From assembly GCF_903995425.1 (NCBI RefSeq), contig NC_050448.1, positions 98,312,719-98,376,718 of the forward strand: DNA of 64,000 bases, read 5' to 3'. Below, one piece after another: positions 1 to 12,399 of this stretch. The position numbers and the translations under genes are program-made. The stretch is from Onychomys torridus. Its lineage: Eukaryota; Chordata; Mammalia; Rodentia; Cricetidae. The notes beneath the pieces are model-generated. The model was not told the origin of the DNA and made no database searches. It saw only the letters and a list, made by a program, of their open reading frames with translations. The stretch's first letter is position 1; every line of letters starts with the position of its first letter.

Positions 1-502
1 GGGAAATGGCTAGCCTGAGCTATGCAGCAGGTTTGGAGCCTGCCTGGGGTAGGTACCAAAACCCAGTTTCAAACAATAAATAAAATTCACTTTGAAAGCA
101 AAGTAGAGTTGGAAATGAATAAATACCCCGAACTGAGCTGGGTTTCTTTAATACTTGAACACACCTCTCAAGGCTTCACGTGACATTGCTGCCATTGGAC
201 TGAACACTGGAGCCAAAGGTTGTTAAGCTTGTTAAAATGACCTGGGGCTGAGGTGCTACAGTTTGCTGCTTCATTTACATTTTCTTAGTGTGGAAAAGCT
301 GCTTGAACCATTTCTCTATATCTGCCAGAGCTTCCCCTTTCTCTAAAAGCAACTGGGTGTGGCTGTGCACACACAACACTATTTGCTCTTCCTTCTCCAC
401 CCACAAAATAAAGACAGATGAGCAGACCAAAGCAGAGCTAAGAAAGGAAACACTTTCTGTGGCATTTTCATTTCATGTTCCCCTCAATCTCTCCTTTTGC
501 AG

Positions 503-675
503 GCGTTAACGTGGTGAAAAGGAAGCTTGCAGCTCATGACAATTTGAAATTGACCATCACACAAGAAGGAAATAAATTCACAGTCAAAGAATCAAGCACC
601 TTTCGCAACATTGACATTGTGTTTGAACTTGGTGTCAACTTTACCTATAGTCTAGCAGATGGAACGGAACTCAAT
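503..675 (+). CDS. FABP2: FABP2 copy A exon 2
   Basis: Acceptor AG at 501-502 follows a pyrimidine tract; donor GTAAGA starts at 676. It encodes residues 23-80 (first Gly codon split from exon 1). It carries Thr at mature position 54 (ESSTF), the site of the human Ala54Thr polymorphism, and keeps Phe55, Tyr70 and Leu72 of the cavity. Confidence 0.95.
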
Positions 676-1845
676 GTAAGACATTTTTTATAAACAATGC
701 ATTCTTGATTTTTTTAAACAATATAAAGTGCTTTATCTCATGGAATGGTTCAGCTAATGAAAATTCATTCATTCATATTTTATATCACACACATTGGTAA
801 ATGTTATATAATGTTTTATTGTGATATACATCCATGAAAGAAGCTATACTGAGCAATAAGGTTTAGAATAATCCTCTTAGATGGACTGAGTATAGGGATA
901 GTCACATGATGTCTTACTTAGGGTTTTGATTGCTCTGAACAGACACCATGACCAAAGCAATTTTTAATAACGTAAAATATTTAATTGGGTAGCTTACAGT
1001 TTCAGAGGTTTAGTCCATTATCATCATGGTGAGACATAGTGGTATGCAGGCAAACGTAGTGCTGGAGAAGGAGCTGAGAGTTAATACATCTTGATGTACA
1101 GGCAACAGGACACAAACTGTGTCACTGGGCATGGCTTGAGCATAGGAGACCTCAAAGCCCGCCCCAACAGTGAAACACTTCCTCCACCAAAACCACACCT
1201 ACTACAACAAAGTCACAACTCTTAATGGTGCCACTCCCTATGGGGGCCATTTTCTTTCAAATCACCATACAAGGAAATGTAAAGTTCTGCATTTGCAACT
1301 CTTCATACTGGGAGAACACAAGTTATAGTGTTTAATATATTCAAACACAATAACTGTTTATAAATGTACTTGGACAATAAACTGAGAGGCCAGAAATGTA
1401 GTTGAATCGGGAGACTGTAGCAAGCAAAAACCCTGGGTTGTGTTTCCAATACTGCATAAAAACTGGACATGGTCACACTTTCCTGTAATCTCAGGACTTG
1501 GCAACTGGAGTCAGGAGTATCATAAAGTCAAACTTTTCCTCACACACAGAGTTAAGTTTGAGGCCAGTGTGGGCTACATGAGCTCTCATCTCAAATAAAT
1601 ATTGATTAAAAATTAATGTGTGGTTGGGGATTTAGTTCAGTGGTAGAGCGCTTGCCTAGCAAGTGCAAGGCCCTGGGTTCGGTCCTTAGCTCTGGCAAAA
1701 AATAAAAAATAAATAAAAATTAATGAACAGGTAAGTAGCCAAATGTAAAAGTTTAATGCATTATAGGTAATTAAAAAATGTCCCTTTTGAAAAAATTTTT
1801 AGGGACTCACTCTATCCAATTAATTTTTCAAAAGTACTTTTATAG

Positions 1846-1893
<48 letters not shown>

Positions 1894-2687
1894 CCATGCC
1901 CAAGTGGAGAGGTCAGAGGAGCACATCAAGTACTCTGATCCACTGCTGTTCATCTTATTCCCTTGAAACAGGGTATCTCACTGAACCTGGAGGTAGGCTG
2001 GTGGCCACAAAGCCCCCATGAGCCTCCAGTCTCCACAGCATTAGTGTCATAGGCATATGTGAGCACACCTGGCTTTTTACATGGATTCTAGGGACTTGAA
2101 TTCAGGTCCTAAGGCTTGTGTTGTAAGTTCTCTCAGCAGCTGAGCCATCTCGTCAACTGTGCAATGACAGTTTAACTGTTGAGTATTTTCTCACTAATGT
2201 TATCACTACTCATCTGCACTAGAATTCAGCCTATAACAATTGTCAGTGGAATGGTGCCTAGTAGTTCCCAGTACAGCCTTGACTCCCACAGCCCATGTCC
2301 AATCCTCTTTCTGACTTTCGAGGAATTGCTCCATCATTTCACAGTCTCTATAGATGTAAAATGGAGGAAATGTGTTGCTTCATAGAGTGCATAGGGTCAC
2401 TGAGTGAAGATGTGGGTCTGTAAAACTGTAAAACTGGAGACATAAAAATGCTGTCTTGTTATTGTGATACAGGGGACCTGGAGCCTTGATGGAAATAAAC
2501 TCATTGGAAAATTCAAACGTGTAGACAATGGAAATGAGCTGATTGCTGTCCGAGAAATTTCTGGTGGTGAACTCATCCAGGTAAGTTGTAAGAAAGATTT
2601 CTAACAAAGACAAAAATGATTACAAACCAGAATTTTGTCACTGTGAGTTACACCTTTAATAAGTAAACTGTTACTTCTCTCTTGTAA

Positions 2688-2726
<39 letters not shown>

Positions 2727-2762
2727 ACACATATATGAGTCATCTGTTTATTGAGAAGAGTT

Positions 2763-2815
<53 letters not shown>

Positions 2816-3058
2816 TTATTTTAATAATAAAAAACCCATAAATGCCTCAATCCAAAATGTAATTTTAATGGTTCTATCCTATATCTTTTTAAAATACTTC
2901 TATCAAATATAAGAAAATGCTAGGATAGGCTTTAACATTATTATTTTTCTTAATTTGGGGTAATAACTTAATTGACATGTTCTTTTATGTTTGTAAACAT
3001 CTTTCAGACCTACACATATGAAGGAGTCGAAGCCAAGCGGATCTTTAAGAAGGAATAA
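503..3058 (+). CDS. FABP2: FABP2 copy A, intestinal fatty acid-binding protein, exons 2-4 (5' partial)
   Basis: Coding exons are 503-675, 2473-2580 and 3008-3058 (173, 108 and 51 nt including stop), the classic sizes for this family, with AG/GT splice sites. The translation is recognisably I-FABP from residue 23 to the C-terminus ending FKKE. Exon 1 (22 codons plus one base) lies before the window, because position 1 aligns to intron 1 of copy B near 39664. The product is a cytosolic ten-stranded beta-barrel that carries long-chain fatty acids in enterocytes. Trp82 (exon 3, GTWSL) and Arg106 (AVREI), which line the cavity and hold the ligand carboxylate, are present, so this copy looks functionally conventional. 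It is the first of two tandem copies; the second begins at 38864. Confidence 0.95.
910..1266 (-). mobile_element. solo MaLR-type LTR in FABP2-A intron 2
   Basis: Begins TGTCTTACTTAGGG and runs through the gaacagacaccatgacca and tagtccattatcatcatgg blocks shared with 35490-35848, 37300-37664 and, in reverse complement, 42563-42913 and 44366-44701. Copy B intron 2 lacks it, so it arrived after the duplication or was lost from B. The exact right edge is uncertain by a few bases. Confidence 0.7.
1450..1600 (+). repeat. old B1-like SINE remnant, shared by both FABP2 copies
   Basis: Degenerate B1-like features (ggacatggtcacact, gaggccagtgtgggctacat) recur at 40785-40930 in copy B, so it predates the duplication. 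Confidence 0.5.
1624..1718 (+). repeat. ID SINE in FABP2-A intron 2
   Basis: tRNA-Ala/BC1-like head (ggggatttagttcagtgg, then gcttgcctagcaagtgcaag) followed by an A-rich tail. It is absent at the matching site of copy B near 40937, where the flanking attaaaaattaatg is uninterrupted, so it inserted after the duplication. Confidence 0.85.
1847..1892 (+). repeat. (TG)n microsatellite, intron 2 of FABP2-A
   Basis: About 23 uninterrupted TG units, at the position orthologous to the (TG)n at 41713 in copy B. Confidence 0.95.
2473..2580 (+). CDS. FABP2: FABP2 copy A exon 3
   Basis: Starts after ATACAG and ends at CAG/GTAAGT. It encodes 36 residues, phase 0 at both ends, with Trp82 and Arg106 intact. 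Confidence 0.95.
2690..2813 (+). repeat. (CA)n followed by (TA)n in FABP2-A intron 3
   Basis: (AC/CA) to about 2725, then a 48-bp TA run at 2766-2813. The corresponding TA run in copy B (near 44770) is only about 14 bp. Confidence 0.95.
3008..3058 (+). CDS. FABP2: FABP2 copy A exon 4 with stop
   Basis: Starts after TTTCAG at 3007. It encodes the last 16 residues (TYTYEGVEAKRIFKKE) and TAA at 3056-3058. Tyr117 of the cavity is present. Confidence 0.95.
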   Translation, partial: TYTYEGVEAKRIFKKE

Positions 3059-3256
3059 GAAAGCTTCTTGGAGCCTAGAGCAATACTGAAGAGCTATACT
3101 GTTGTTAGGCTTCTCTCTCCATCATGATAATGCCAGGATGATTCATCCTTTCGTGAGCATTGATAGATTTCCAGTCTTCTCAAAACCAGAAAAGATAATT
3201 AGGACTTCATTTGTTTTATGTTCCTTAAGATAAACATTAACCAGAGTTTTAAAGAA

Positions 3257-3262
3257 AATAAA
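3257..3262 (+). terminator. FABP2: FABP2 copy A poly(A) signal AATAAA
   Basis: Canonical AATAAA about 200 bp after the stop codon, giving a short 3'UTR as usual for FABP2. The matching site in copy B reads AGTAAA. Confidence 0.8.
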
Positions 3263-3340
3263 TATTATTCTCACCTTAAGTAGTGTTTCCTTAAAAAACA
3301 AAAAAGCTATTGGCATAGCATTGATGACTGTTTTTTCAAT

Positions 3341-3342
<2 letters not shown>

Positions 3343-3379
<37 letters not shown>
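3343..3379 (+). repeat. (TG)n microsatellite downstream of FABP2-A
   Basis: Eighteen TG units in the 3' flank; copy B has only a short degenerate TG stretch at the matching place (near 45328). Confidence 0.9.
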
Positions 3380-3381
<2 letters not shown>

Positions 3382-3489
3382 TGAGTTACGATTTTTCTGA
3401 ACATTTTTTTGAATTGAAACATGAAACATCTTGAGTAGTCCCTCTATATAGCTGGTCCTCAAAGGGAAACCTGTAGGGACAGCTGACCA

Positions 3490-3690
3490 GAACACATGGG
3501 AGCTTACAGACTCTACATTAGGAAGCCTGCATGGGACAGACCCAGGTACTTCAGCCTGTGGGTAGCAGTTGTGTAGTTTGGTCTGTTTGTGGGGTCCCTA
3601 GAAGTGGGACCAAGATCTGTCCCTGGCACATGAGCTTGCTTTTTGGAATCTATTCCCTATGGTGGGATCCAACCCCTCTTTCCTATCTAT
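3490..3690 (+). mobile_element. L1 3'UTR fragment, sense on + strand
   Basis: Matches by eye the L1 3'UTR sequence at 62915-63070 (gttgtgtagtttggtctgtttgt, ctgtccctggcac). It is opposite in direction to the adjoining L1 at 3690-6460, so the two pieces are an inversion or separate insertions. Confidence 0.6.
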
Positions 3691-6460
3691 CCAACTTTGT
3701 GTCCTTTTAAAAACAAAAGTAAAAACAATACAGATTCCCCCTCCATATCTTCTTGGTGTGTGACCTTTCAGTGGAGTATGGGTGATCTACTAGTGGCAAC
3801 ATTCTTAAAGAAAACTGGCTGACCTCCTTCCAGTAACTAGCAATTGCAAATCACTCATTGGGAATGGACGGGACTTCCTGTTCACTTCCCTTTCCAAATA
3901 CGAGGATTTGTTTTGACCTACCACATAAGATAAAATAGTTTATTTATTGTTTGTTTACTTATTTATTATTCTCAAACACAAGTTCCCATTCCTCCTCTCG
4001 TCCAGTCTCTCCTCACCCTACCTCCTCTTTCCCCCATATCCATACCCCCTCCATCTCCCCTTAGACAAGATCAGGCCTCTTTTCAACCAAACATGGCATT
4101 GCATGCTACAGTAAGACCATCACATCAAGGCTGCATGAGGAAAAGGAGGAAAAGGGTCCTGTAAGCAGGTAAAAGAGTCAGAGATTGTCCTAGGTCCCAC
4201 TGTTACCCACAAGAACACCAAGCTACTCAGCCATAACACATATGCAGAGGACCTAGATCAGACCCCTATAGGCTCCCTGATCTCTGCGAACCCCCATGAG
4301 ATCAGTTGAATCTGTGGGCCATATTCTCATGTTGTCCCCAATGCCTCTGGCTCCTTGGATCCTTCCCCCTCCTCCTCCTTAGGACTCCCCAACCTCTGCC
4401 TAATATTTGGCTGTGGGACTCTTGCGTCTGCTCCCATCAATTGCTGGATGAAGTCTTTTTGGTCTCTTTGATGAAGATTCTGCTAGGCTCTGGTCCCAGA
4501 ACATTGTGCAGGCAGAACAAACTACAGGTCAAAGGTTTTGTTCCTGGGTTGGTGTCCCAATTCCTCCACCTGAGGCCTTGCCTGGTTATAGAAGATGTTC
4601 AGTCTCTGTCCCCCAATAGGAGTCTGTGTTATGGTTACTCTCATAGATTCTATTGTGCTAGGTTTCCACCTCAGCCCTGAAATGCCCCCAATTCCAGTAA
4701 TTTCTCTCAGTATTTTCTCCCTCCCTCCCTGCCCACTTGATCCCTTCTTTTCCCATTCATACCCACCTCGAGTCCATACACAAAAATCTATTTTATTTCA
4801 CTTCCCAGGGAGATCCTTGCATCTGCTCTTAAGCTCTCCTTGTTACTTTGCCTCTCTGGGTCTGTAGACTGCAGCATGATTATCTTTTACTTTACAGCTA
4901 ATATCCACTCATAAGTGGGTACATATCACATTTGTCTTATAGGTCTTGGTTACCACATTCAGGATGATGTTTTTCAAGTTCCATCCATTTACCAGCAAAT
5001 TTCATGACCTCACTCTTCTCATTTTACAGCTGAGTAATACTCCATTGTTAAATGCTCCACATTTTCTTTATCTATTTTTTGGTTGAGGGGCATCTAGGTT
5101 GTTTCTAGTTTCTTTCTGGCTATTATGAGTAAAGCTGCTATGAACATAGTTGAGCAAATGTCCTTCTGAGAGGATGAAACATCCTTTGGGTATATGCCCT
5201 GGAGTGATATAGCTGGGTCTTGAAATAAATTGATTTCCAATTTTCTGAGAAAACTCATATTGATTTCCAAAGTGGCTGGACAAGGTTGCATTACACCAGC
5301 AATGGAAAAGTGTTCCCCTTGCTCCATATCCTCTCCTGCATGAACTGTCACTTGTGTTTTTGACCTTAGCCATTCTGACAGGTGTAAGATGGAATCTCAA
5401 AATCATTTTGATTAGGATTTCCCTGATGGGCCAAGGATATTTTCTTTAAGTATTTCTCAGCCATATTGATTTACTCTGTTGAGAATCTCTGTTCAGATCT
5501 GTAGCCCATTTTTAAATGGAATATTTAGTTTGTTGATGTCTAGTTTCTTGAGTTCTTTATATATTTTGGATATTAGACCTCTGTCAGATTTGAAGTTGGT
5601 GAAAATCTTTTCCCATTCTGTAAGCTGGCATTTTTGTCTTATTGACTGTGTCCTTTGCCTTACAGAAGCTTTTCAATTTCATAAGGTCCCTGTGCTATTG
5701 ATGTTCTGTTCAGGAAGTTGTCTCCTGTGCCAATGCATTCAAGGCTATCCCCGACTTTCTCTTCTGTCAAGTTTAGTGTATGTGCTTTTATGTTGAGGTC
5801 TTTTATCCACTTGGACTTGAGTTTTGTGCAGGGTGATAGATATGGATCTATTTGCATTCTCATACATACAGACATCTGTTTAGACCAGCACCATTTTTTG
5901 AAGATGCTTTTTTACATTGTATATTTCTAACTTCTTTATCAAAAATCAGATGTCCATAGGTGTGTGGATTAACCTCTAGGTCTTTGATTCAGTTACATTG
6001 ATCAATATGTCTGTTTTATGCCAATATCATTCATCTTTTTATTATTATTCCTCTGTAGTCCAACTTAAAATCAGGTATGGTGATACGCCCAAAAGTTCTT
6101 TTCTTGTGTAGGATTGTTTTACCTATCCTGGGTTTTTTGTTTTTCCCTTTGAAGTTGAGTATTGCTCTTTCAAGGTCTATAAAGAACTGGGCTAGAATTT
6201 TGATGGGGATTGCACTGACTCTGTACATCGTCTTTGGTAGGATGGCCATTTTTAATATGTTAATGAGCATGGGAGGGCATTACATCTTCTTATATCTTCA
6301 CTGATTTCTTTCTTCAAAGACAAATTTTTTTTTATCATACAGGTCTTTCACTTGCTTGGTTAGAGTCACCCCAAGATATTTTATATTATTTATGGCCACT
6401 ATGAAGGGTGTTGTTTCCCCGATTCTTTCTTAACCCATTTGCCATTTGTATTATAGGAGG
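3690..6460 (-). mobile_element. L1 retrotransposon, 3' half on minus strand, left part
   Basis: Read on the minus strand, 6270-6031 gives the C-terminal region of L1 ORF2 (MAILPKTMYR, then IPDFKLDYRG). Earlier positions are the following C-terminal and 3'UTR sequence. Frames are broken by stops. The element resumes at 26234 in the same reading direction, so it was split by the ERV at 6461-26228. Confidence 0.85.
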
Positions 6461-6591
6461 TGTAAGTAAGCATTACAGCACAGATGGAAGGGTATCCTGG
6501 CAGTTGAGAGCCAAGGAATACCACAAAGTCACACTGTAAAACAAACCTCACACAAGAGATTTATTGGGAGGGAAAAAACCAGGAGAGTGGC

Positions 6592-7785
6592 TGTCAGCAG
6601 CTGTACAGCCTAGTCTCAGATCAGTATATGACTACCTGTCCAACAGGTTTACTCAGGCACCTGTAGAAATGACTCTCACTTGGCAAGGGCTGGTAGTCCA
6701 TGGGACAGTGAAGGAATTTTCAGAATTTGTGCAGTTTGCAGACTCTTTTCTCTCTCATTGTAATTTGTCAGTCACAAAGCATCAGTTGGAATTGTCTCTG
6801 GAAATTCTCTTCCTTTTCAAATATTTTCCCCTAGGAATCAGCAGGGGTTAATGCTTTTTGAATCTCTTATCCTGAATTACTAACCACAACTCCCAACCCT
6901 GCGAACTTCTATGACTCAGTGGAGATAGTTAGGTACATATGAGAAAATAACACTTGGAAGATTAACCATGTTTCACAGTTCAGGACACAGGAGAGCAGGA
7001 CATGCATTCACAGACTGGGAAGAAAGTCTCAGGAATCACATGGTGCCAACTGTTGAGAGTAAGTTCCCTGGACACCAAGCATAGAATCATTTGTAGGATC
7101 TGGTATACTCCAAGAGGAAAAAATACAATTCAAAATGTGGGGTGGATAGATCCATCTTTACCATACATAGGAGCTTATATTGGTGGAAGTATGGTAGAGT
7201 GAGATGGGGAAAGAGTGTTTTATAAAGGTCTGCCTTTCATAGATAGATTGAGACATGGGACCCTCCTGTAGAAAAGGGAACTGTATAAAAATATATCTTG
7301 CAGACATGAAAGAATTGCCTGGGTTTGAGTATTGTTGTCCTTAAAGCATTTCGCCTGTGTCTATTACTCTTGAACTTGGTAACCATGAGTAGCCGCCAGC
7401 TGACATAAATGCTGTGAGAGCAGGATGTGTCTGGCTGGATATTTAGTTAAACCTGCAAAAATGCTGAACTCTGTGTCTAGAATAAGGTTATGCAGGGGGT
7501 GAGAAAGTGCATTTGAGGAAGCATAAAGGGGAACAATGGGGACTTTCATAATGATGACAATGTATCCCTTAAATTGTAATGCATTTCTTACAGTCAAAAA
7601 TAGAAGCTAATAAGAAAGCTGTTCATGTGACCCTGGTAAGGAAATCTCTGTTTAGGTATAAATAAAGACAGCCTGAGCTATTCGGGGCCACTGGAATGCA
7701 ACCCACCTGATGGTCAGTTTTCCTTGCGGCTGACACCCCTTCCCATTCTCAGGACCTGAAGCCAAGCCAAGGCTGGACCCTGGCA
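6592..7785 (+). repeat. 5' LTR of betaretrovirus-like ERV
   Basis: Aligned with 19126-20325. In the best-aligned 350 bp I counted about nine substitutions, roughly 2-3 %. TATAAATAAAG at 7657-7667 sits about 120 bp before the LTR end, giving a long U3 and short R-U5. The first 100 bp are more diverged from the 3' copy. Confidence 0.85.
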
Positions 7786-7788
7786 AAG

Positions 7789-7807
7789 CGGTGCCACGAA
7801 CAGGAAC
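7789..7807 (+). other. primer-binding site, tRNA-Lys-like
   Basis: CGGTGCCACGAACAGGAAC three bases after the 5' LTR. It agrees with the tRNA-Lys3 complement except for one inserted base and three substitutions. Confidence 0.65.
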
Positions 7808-7936
7808 CTCAAGTCGGTATGTATCATGACTGAAGGGGATAGGATCCTGTCTAAGGGTGCTGCAGATCCTCCAGGAGAGTCCTTGGTTTGGGAAGGGACA
7901 GGTAGTCAAAGAAGTGAGTGCCCTATTCCAACAGAA

Positions 7937-8480
7937 ATGGGACAGTGTGGTTCAAAGGAACCTGCTCTTTAGACAGATATTATTAAGCATATGGTTAAAG
8001 CAAAAGGTTTAAAAGTTTCTGCTAGTCAAGTCAGAGTTTTTACAGTATATTCAGAAAGTTTGTCCTTGGTTTCCTATGGAGGGAACACCCTTGTTGTTAT
8101 CTTATTTAGTGTCTAAAAAAGAGGCACTAAAGTATCATAATTCTGATTGACACTCCCTGTAGTACCTGACTATAAGTCACCACACACGAGCCCCTGAAAA
8201 ACATAAAAGATGCACTGGGATCGGCTGCTGCTATGCTGTGCATCAGGCCCACTAGCAGGGTGATTCACTGGGGAAAGAAAAGAAAGAGTTAACTTATGAA
8301 ATGCTTATGGGTGTGGGAAAATGGCTTGGGGTGGCTGCCTGGCTGAAATGAACGAAGGGAGCCTCCCTGACAGTGTCTATGATGCTACTATGCCAGGCCC
8401 CTGACACTAAATTGGAAATTCAAAAAGGCGATCCCCCACCCCACTTTAATCCCAGCAGTTGGGACAATTTTACTTCTTCT
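7937..8480 (+). pseudogene. gag 5' remnant (matrix) of betaretrovirus-like ERV
   Basis: ATG at 7937 opens MGQCGSKEP, a myristoylation-type gag start. The frame breaks within about 30 codons; gag-like text continues in pieces to about 8480. Beyond that no gag was recognised, so most of gag-pol of this element is missing or replaced. Confidence 0.5.
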
Positions 8481-11130
8481 CTCCAGTGGTTTCCTCCCCT
8501 TCTTGCTCTGAGCACTTGTCTGTCCCCTCCTATGGGATGGTGTCACTAGGGAGTTCTCTGCTTTGTTTATTTATACTATGAAAGTCATATCGGTATGCCA
8601 GGAAGCTTCCTCTCACCCTACTGGGCTTCCATCATGTGGAAAGGGATGCCTTTCCTCTGGGATTTGGGACATTTCTCTCTGACCGGGCTCTCGGTTCCTT
8701 TGGAGACGAAATTCTTGTTAGGATGACACGTGTGTCCTCTGCTTCTTCCTAACTATTCCCAGCTCTTTCCTGGAACTCTTCACTTCCCCCGAAGAGCTGT
8801 CTGCACTCTCCAATTCTCATTTTACCCTAAAAACCTTTCCCTTGTCATTTCTCCTTGCTTTCTGGAGAGACAGCCTTGGTAAGTTTGGAATGAACTTTTC
8901 CCCTTTTCACCCATGGGGTAGCTGTTTTGATCTCTTTGCTGAGCCCATTTTCCTTCATGGTGCACTCACTATAAGGATCAGTAAAGATTCCAATCTCTCT
9001 ATGGACTATATCTATGATTAAAAGTTTTATTCTGATACAAAAGGGCTTCAATTCAAAATAATTAATTTTAAAGGCTAATTCTAACAGAGATGGAACATAA
9101 AGTCTTAGTCATACAAAAGCTATTAATTTATTGTAAATTGTTAATGATGATTAAAAATATCTAATAAATGATCAAATTATTTAATATGTTCAAAATCATG
9201 CTTATAGTCTTAGTAAAGGCTAATGTAACTAATTATAAAAATAAGCCTGGGGCTGGAGAGATGGCTCAGAGATTAAGAGCACTGCTTGCTCTTCCAAAGA
9301 TCCTGAGTTCAATTCCCAGCAACCACATGGTGGCTCACAACCTTCTGTAATGAGATCTGGTGCCCTCTTCTGGCCTGTGGGGATATGTGCAAACAGAATA
9401 CTGTATACATAATAAGTAAATAAATCCTTAAAAAAAAGCTTTACTTAACCCTCTATATAAGTTTTCAAGCCTAAAACAAGTAGTTAAAAATAAATAAAGT
9501 TTCTATTAAAATATATGCTTCAGAGATTTACAAAATAGGACATTTAAAATGTTTCAGTTCCCAATAATAGACAAAACTGCCCCAGGCCTCACTTGTTGCC
9601 AGAGCTTTGCTCAAACTGTGGGCACTTTTGCATCAATCAGCATACTGTACCTGGTTAAGATGAAGTCAATCCTCTACAGAAAAAAATCTCAGACCTAGTT
9701 CTAACAACTGAAGGCCTGTGCTGCCCTGTACAACAACTACATATTAAATGTTGTCTTGTGTGACAGCCAAAGACCTACAACCACTGCCCCTAATGAAACC
9801 ATGGAGGTCACCAGAGCCTGGGGTAACCTGTCTAGGTAATGGGTCTCTGTCGTTTTAATTGATACACAGACCATTTAGATTGTATTTCCAGTTATAATTT
9901 GTCCTTTTCAGATCTCTGAGGATATTCACTGTCTGTAGCTTTAAGAGCAACAAGCACCCAGTTCCTTTTGAAAGACTTTAGCTGCCTTCTCAATTCTGTT
10001 CTTACTTAAAATCAGGCCACAGGCCTCACTTCCCTAAAGCTACTACTAGATCTAAAAACAGTTTCCTTTGCTGCCAGATTCCAAAAAGAGATAATATATC
10101 AAAAAGGTTTCAAAGTAACTTTTTATTATTCTTTTATTTCAAGTAATATGGTTTACAATAAGTGCTTTAATAATTAACCACCTATGTCTCATGGTAAACA
10201 AATGGATTTTAAAAAAGGGTGAAAAGCTTATACAAGGTCCAAAGATATAAACATAAGCTATAAGGATCTGAAAAAAAATTGTTTTAAGGTTAAAAAATAT
10301 AGCTTATGGAGTATAGCATGAATCCTAATTGGTTTTAATAAAAACTTAGAGCCAGATATTGGGGTAAATGCTGAAAGATCAGAGGGACAAAGGAACATTT
10401 ATTGTCCAGTTTCTGTGTGATGGGAAAAGGGCTTGTTTCAAGTCCTGGCTAGGGCAGTCTGAGGTTGTATCATCTCAGCTAGCCACCTCAAAACTGTCCT
10501 GAGTAGTTTGTAGTCCAAAGCCCACCTTTGCATGTGATGTGTTAGCTTAGTGGTGTTATCATAGTGCAGGTGAAATCATCTTTGTGGGACCCCATCATCC
10601 TTTTGGAGACTTCAAAGGTTGCTGTTAGGCATGGTCATGGTTCATTGCAGAATGTAAACATTTTAAATATCATATGCAGCAGATCCCAAAGAGGTTAAAG
10701 GATCAATATTTATTATGTACAACCAGAGTACAGAAACTTAATTCTTAGTTACCTAATAGAGACTCAAACCTGAAATCATGTACATGAAACCAGATGAAGC
10801 CTTTTTCTAGAATTAGTTAGTATTCTATATGACCATTAATATCATGGCAAAAAGTTTAAAGTCTATGTATAGATATTAATTTCATAAGTTTTGGGACAAT
10901 ATTTATACTTTAAGAAAAGCACTGAAGAGTTAAGATTAAAACCAAAGGATTATGAAATTAGTGGCAATAAAATAGTCCCTAATTTTTTTGTTTTTCTTCT
11001 ATTCCATATCAGGTGGCTCTTCTGACAGGAGACAGAGATTTTGGATTTTACTTTAATAGCATGCTTGGGTTTAGAGAGGGAGAGAGCCACACTACAACTC
11101 CAAAGCCAGCTTTAATTTTCAAATGAACCA
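8480..11130. other. ERV-internal sequence of uncertain assignment
   Basis: No coding feature recognised. 10316-10400 is the reverse complement of an LTR 3' end found at 21620-21698 and 34130-34208. 10680-11130 is homologous to 24240-24540. The rest is AT-rich and apart from the B2 holds nothing I can name. Confidence 0.5.
9249..9437 (+). repeat. B2 SINE
   Basis: ggggctggagagatggctca head, cctgagttcaattcccagca box and A-rich tail, inserted in ERV-internal sequence. Confidence 0.9.
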
Positions 11131-11640
11131 AGACTACAAAAAGACCATTTGCATTATATGTCTGGAGAAGACAGCAGAAGCAAACATGTAGGAAGATTTA
11201 TGAAATTTTATCCTGTTGAAAATGTGATATATCAGTAGGCCAATTTACTCTTTTTTCTCAACCCTGATTTTGGGAAGTTTCCATAATGGCAAGTTATATC
11301 TGATCAAATGAAAAGCATTTATTAGTCATATAAGTTAGTTTAAAATGAATGGTCATGCTGGTTGATGAACTACCACTTCCTCTAATCAAGAGGTCTCTCT
11401 TATTCATTTCAAACCTTTATCAATGTTGATGGTATCCATTGCTTTTCTTCTCCTGAGGAAACAAAAGCAAAACCTCTTCCCCAACGTAACACATATCCTG
11501 GTTTCCATTCTGAGGTCAGCACATCCTTAAAGTATATTTAATTCTGTAGTTTTTTTTCTATTATCCAATGTCTCTCTGCAGCTGTTGTTCCTTTCTCATT
11601 AGTATTGAGAAAATTCAAAGTTAATAGATCATTATGCAAT

Positions 11641-11994
11641 CTATTTCTCAGGGATCTTCATTACCCCTTTCTGTTTATTTACCATGTCCTTTAAAGTTTG
11701 AATTGATCTTTTTATGACTGCTTGACCTGTAGTATTGTGTGGTATACCTGTAATATGCTTTATATTGTAATAAGCAAAAACCTGTTTCATTTTATTAGAA
11801 ACATCTGCTGGAGCATTGTCAGCCTTAATTTGTACAGGTATATCTATGATGGCCATAACTTCTAGCAAATGTGTGATTATAGAATCAGCCTTTTCAGAAC
11901 TCAGAGCAGTTGCCCATTGAAATCCTGAATGGGTATCAATGGTGTAGTGTACATATTTTAATTTTCCAAATTCTACAAAATGAAATACATCCAT
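11641..11994 (-). pseudogene. integrase core remnant of nested ERV
   Basis: A 117-codon open stretch with integrase core text: TIDTHSGF holds the first catalytic Asp and IKADNAPA the second. The glutamate region (TTGQAVIKRSIQTLK) shows Ile-Lys where Glu is expected, so the DDE triad looks broken. Confidence 0.7.
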
Positions 11995-12399
11995 CTGCCA
12001 GATTTCATTCCTTTGAGTACCCTTTGGCCTACTTCCTTCAGGTAGTGGAGTTTGGTTGTATAAAGAACAACATTTCTTTATAATTTCCTTGACTTATTGC
12101 CAAGTAATAGAAAAATCCCATTTCAAACCCTTACAATTGACACGATGTTTTTATGAAGTTCTGAGGTATTCAGCACATTTCCTATCAATAGTTGATTAAT
12201 TTCATAATTACACTGTGCTAGAGGGCCTGGCAGACCCATATGGGGTTAGATGTGTGTTATATATAAGGGATGATACCTATTCCTGATTATTTCTTGTAAC
12301 TGAATAAATAACAAATTTAATTCTGACTCATCAGGAATAAATTGAGCAGTTTCAATGTGTAAAATAACTTTTTCTGCATACTGAGAGTCAATAACTATG

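Noticed and set aside
4306..4867. 124- and 90-codon open frames
   Set aside because: Antisense of the L1 3' region; not genes.
6592..7785. superantigen-like gene in the 1.2-kb LTR
   Set aside because: Only frames under 100 codons occur and none is kept in both LTR copies.
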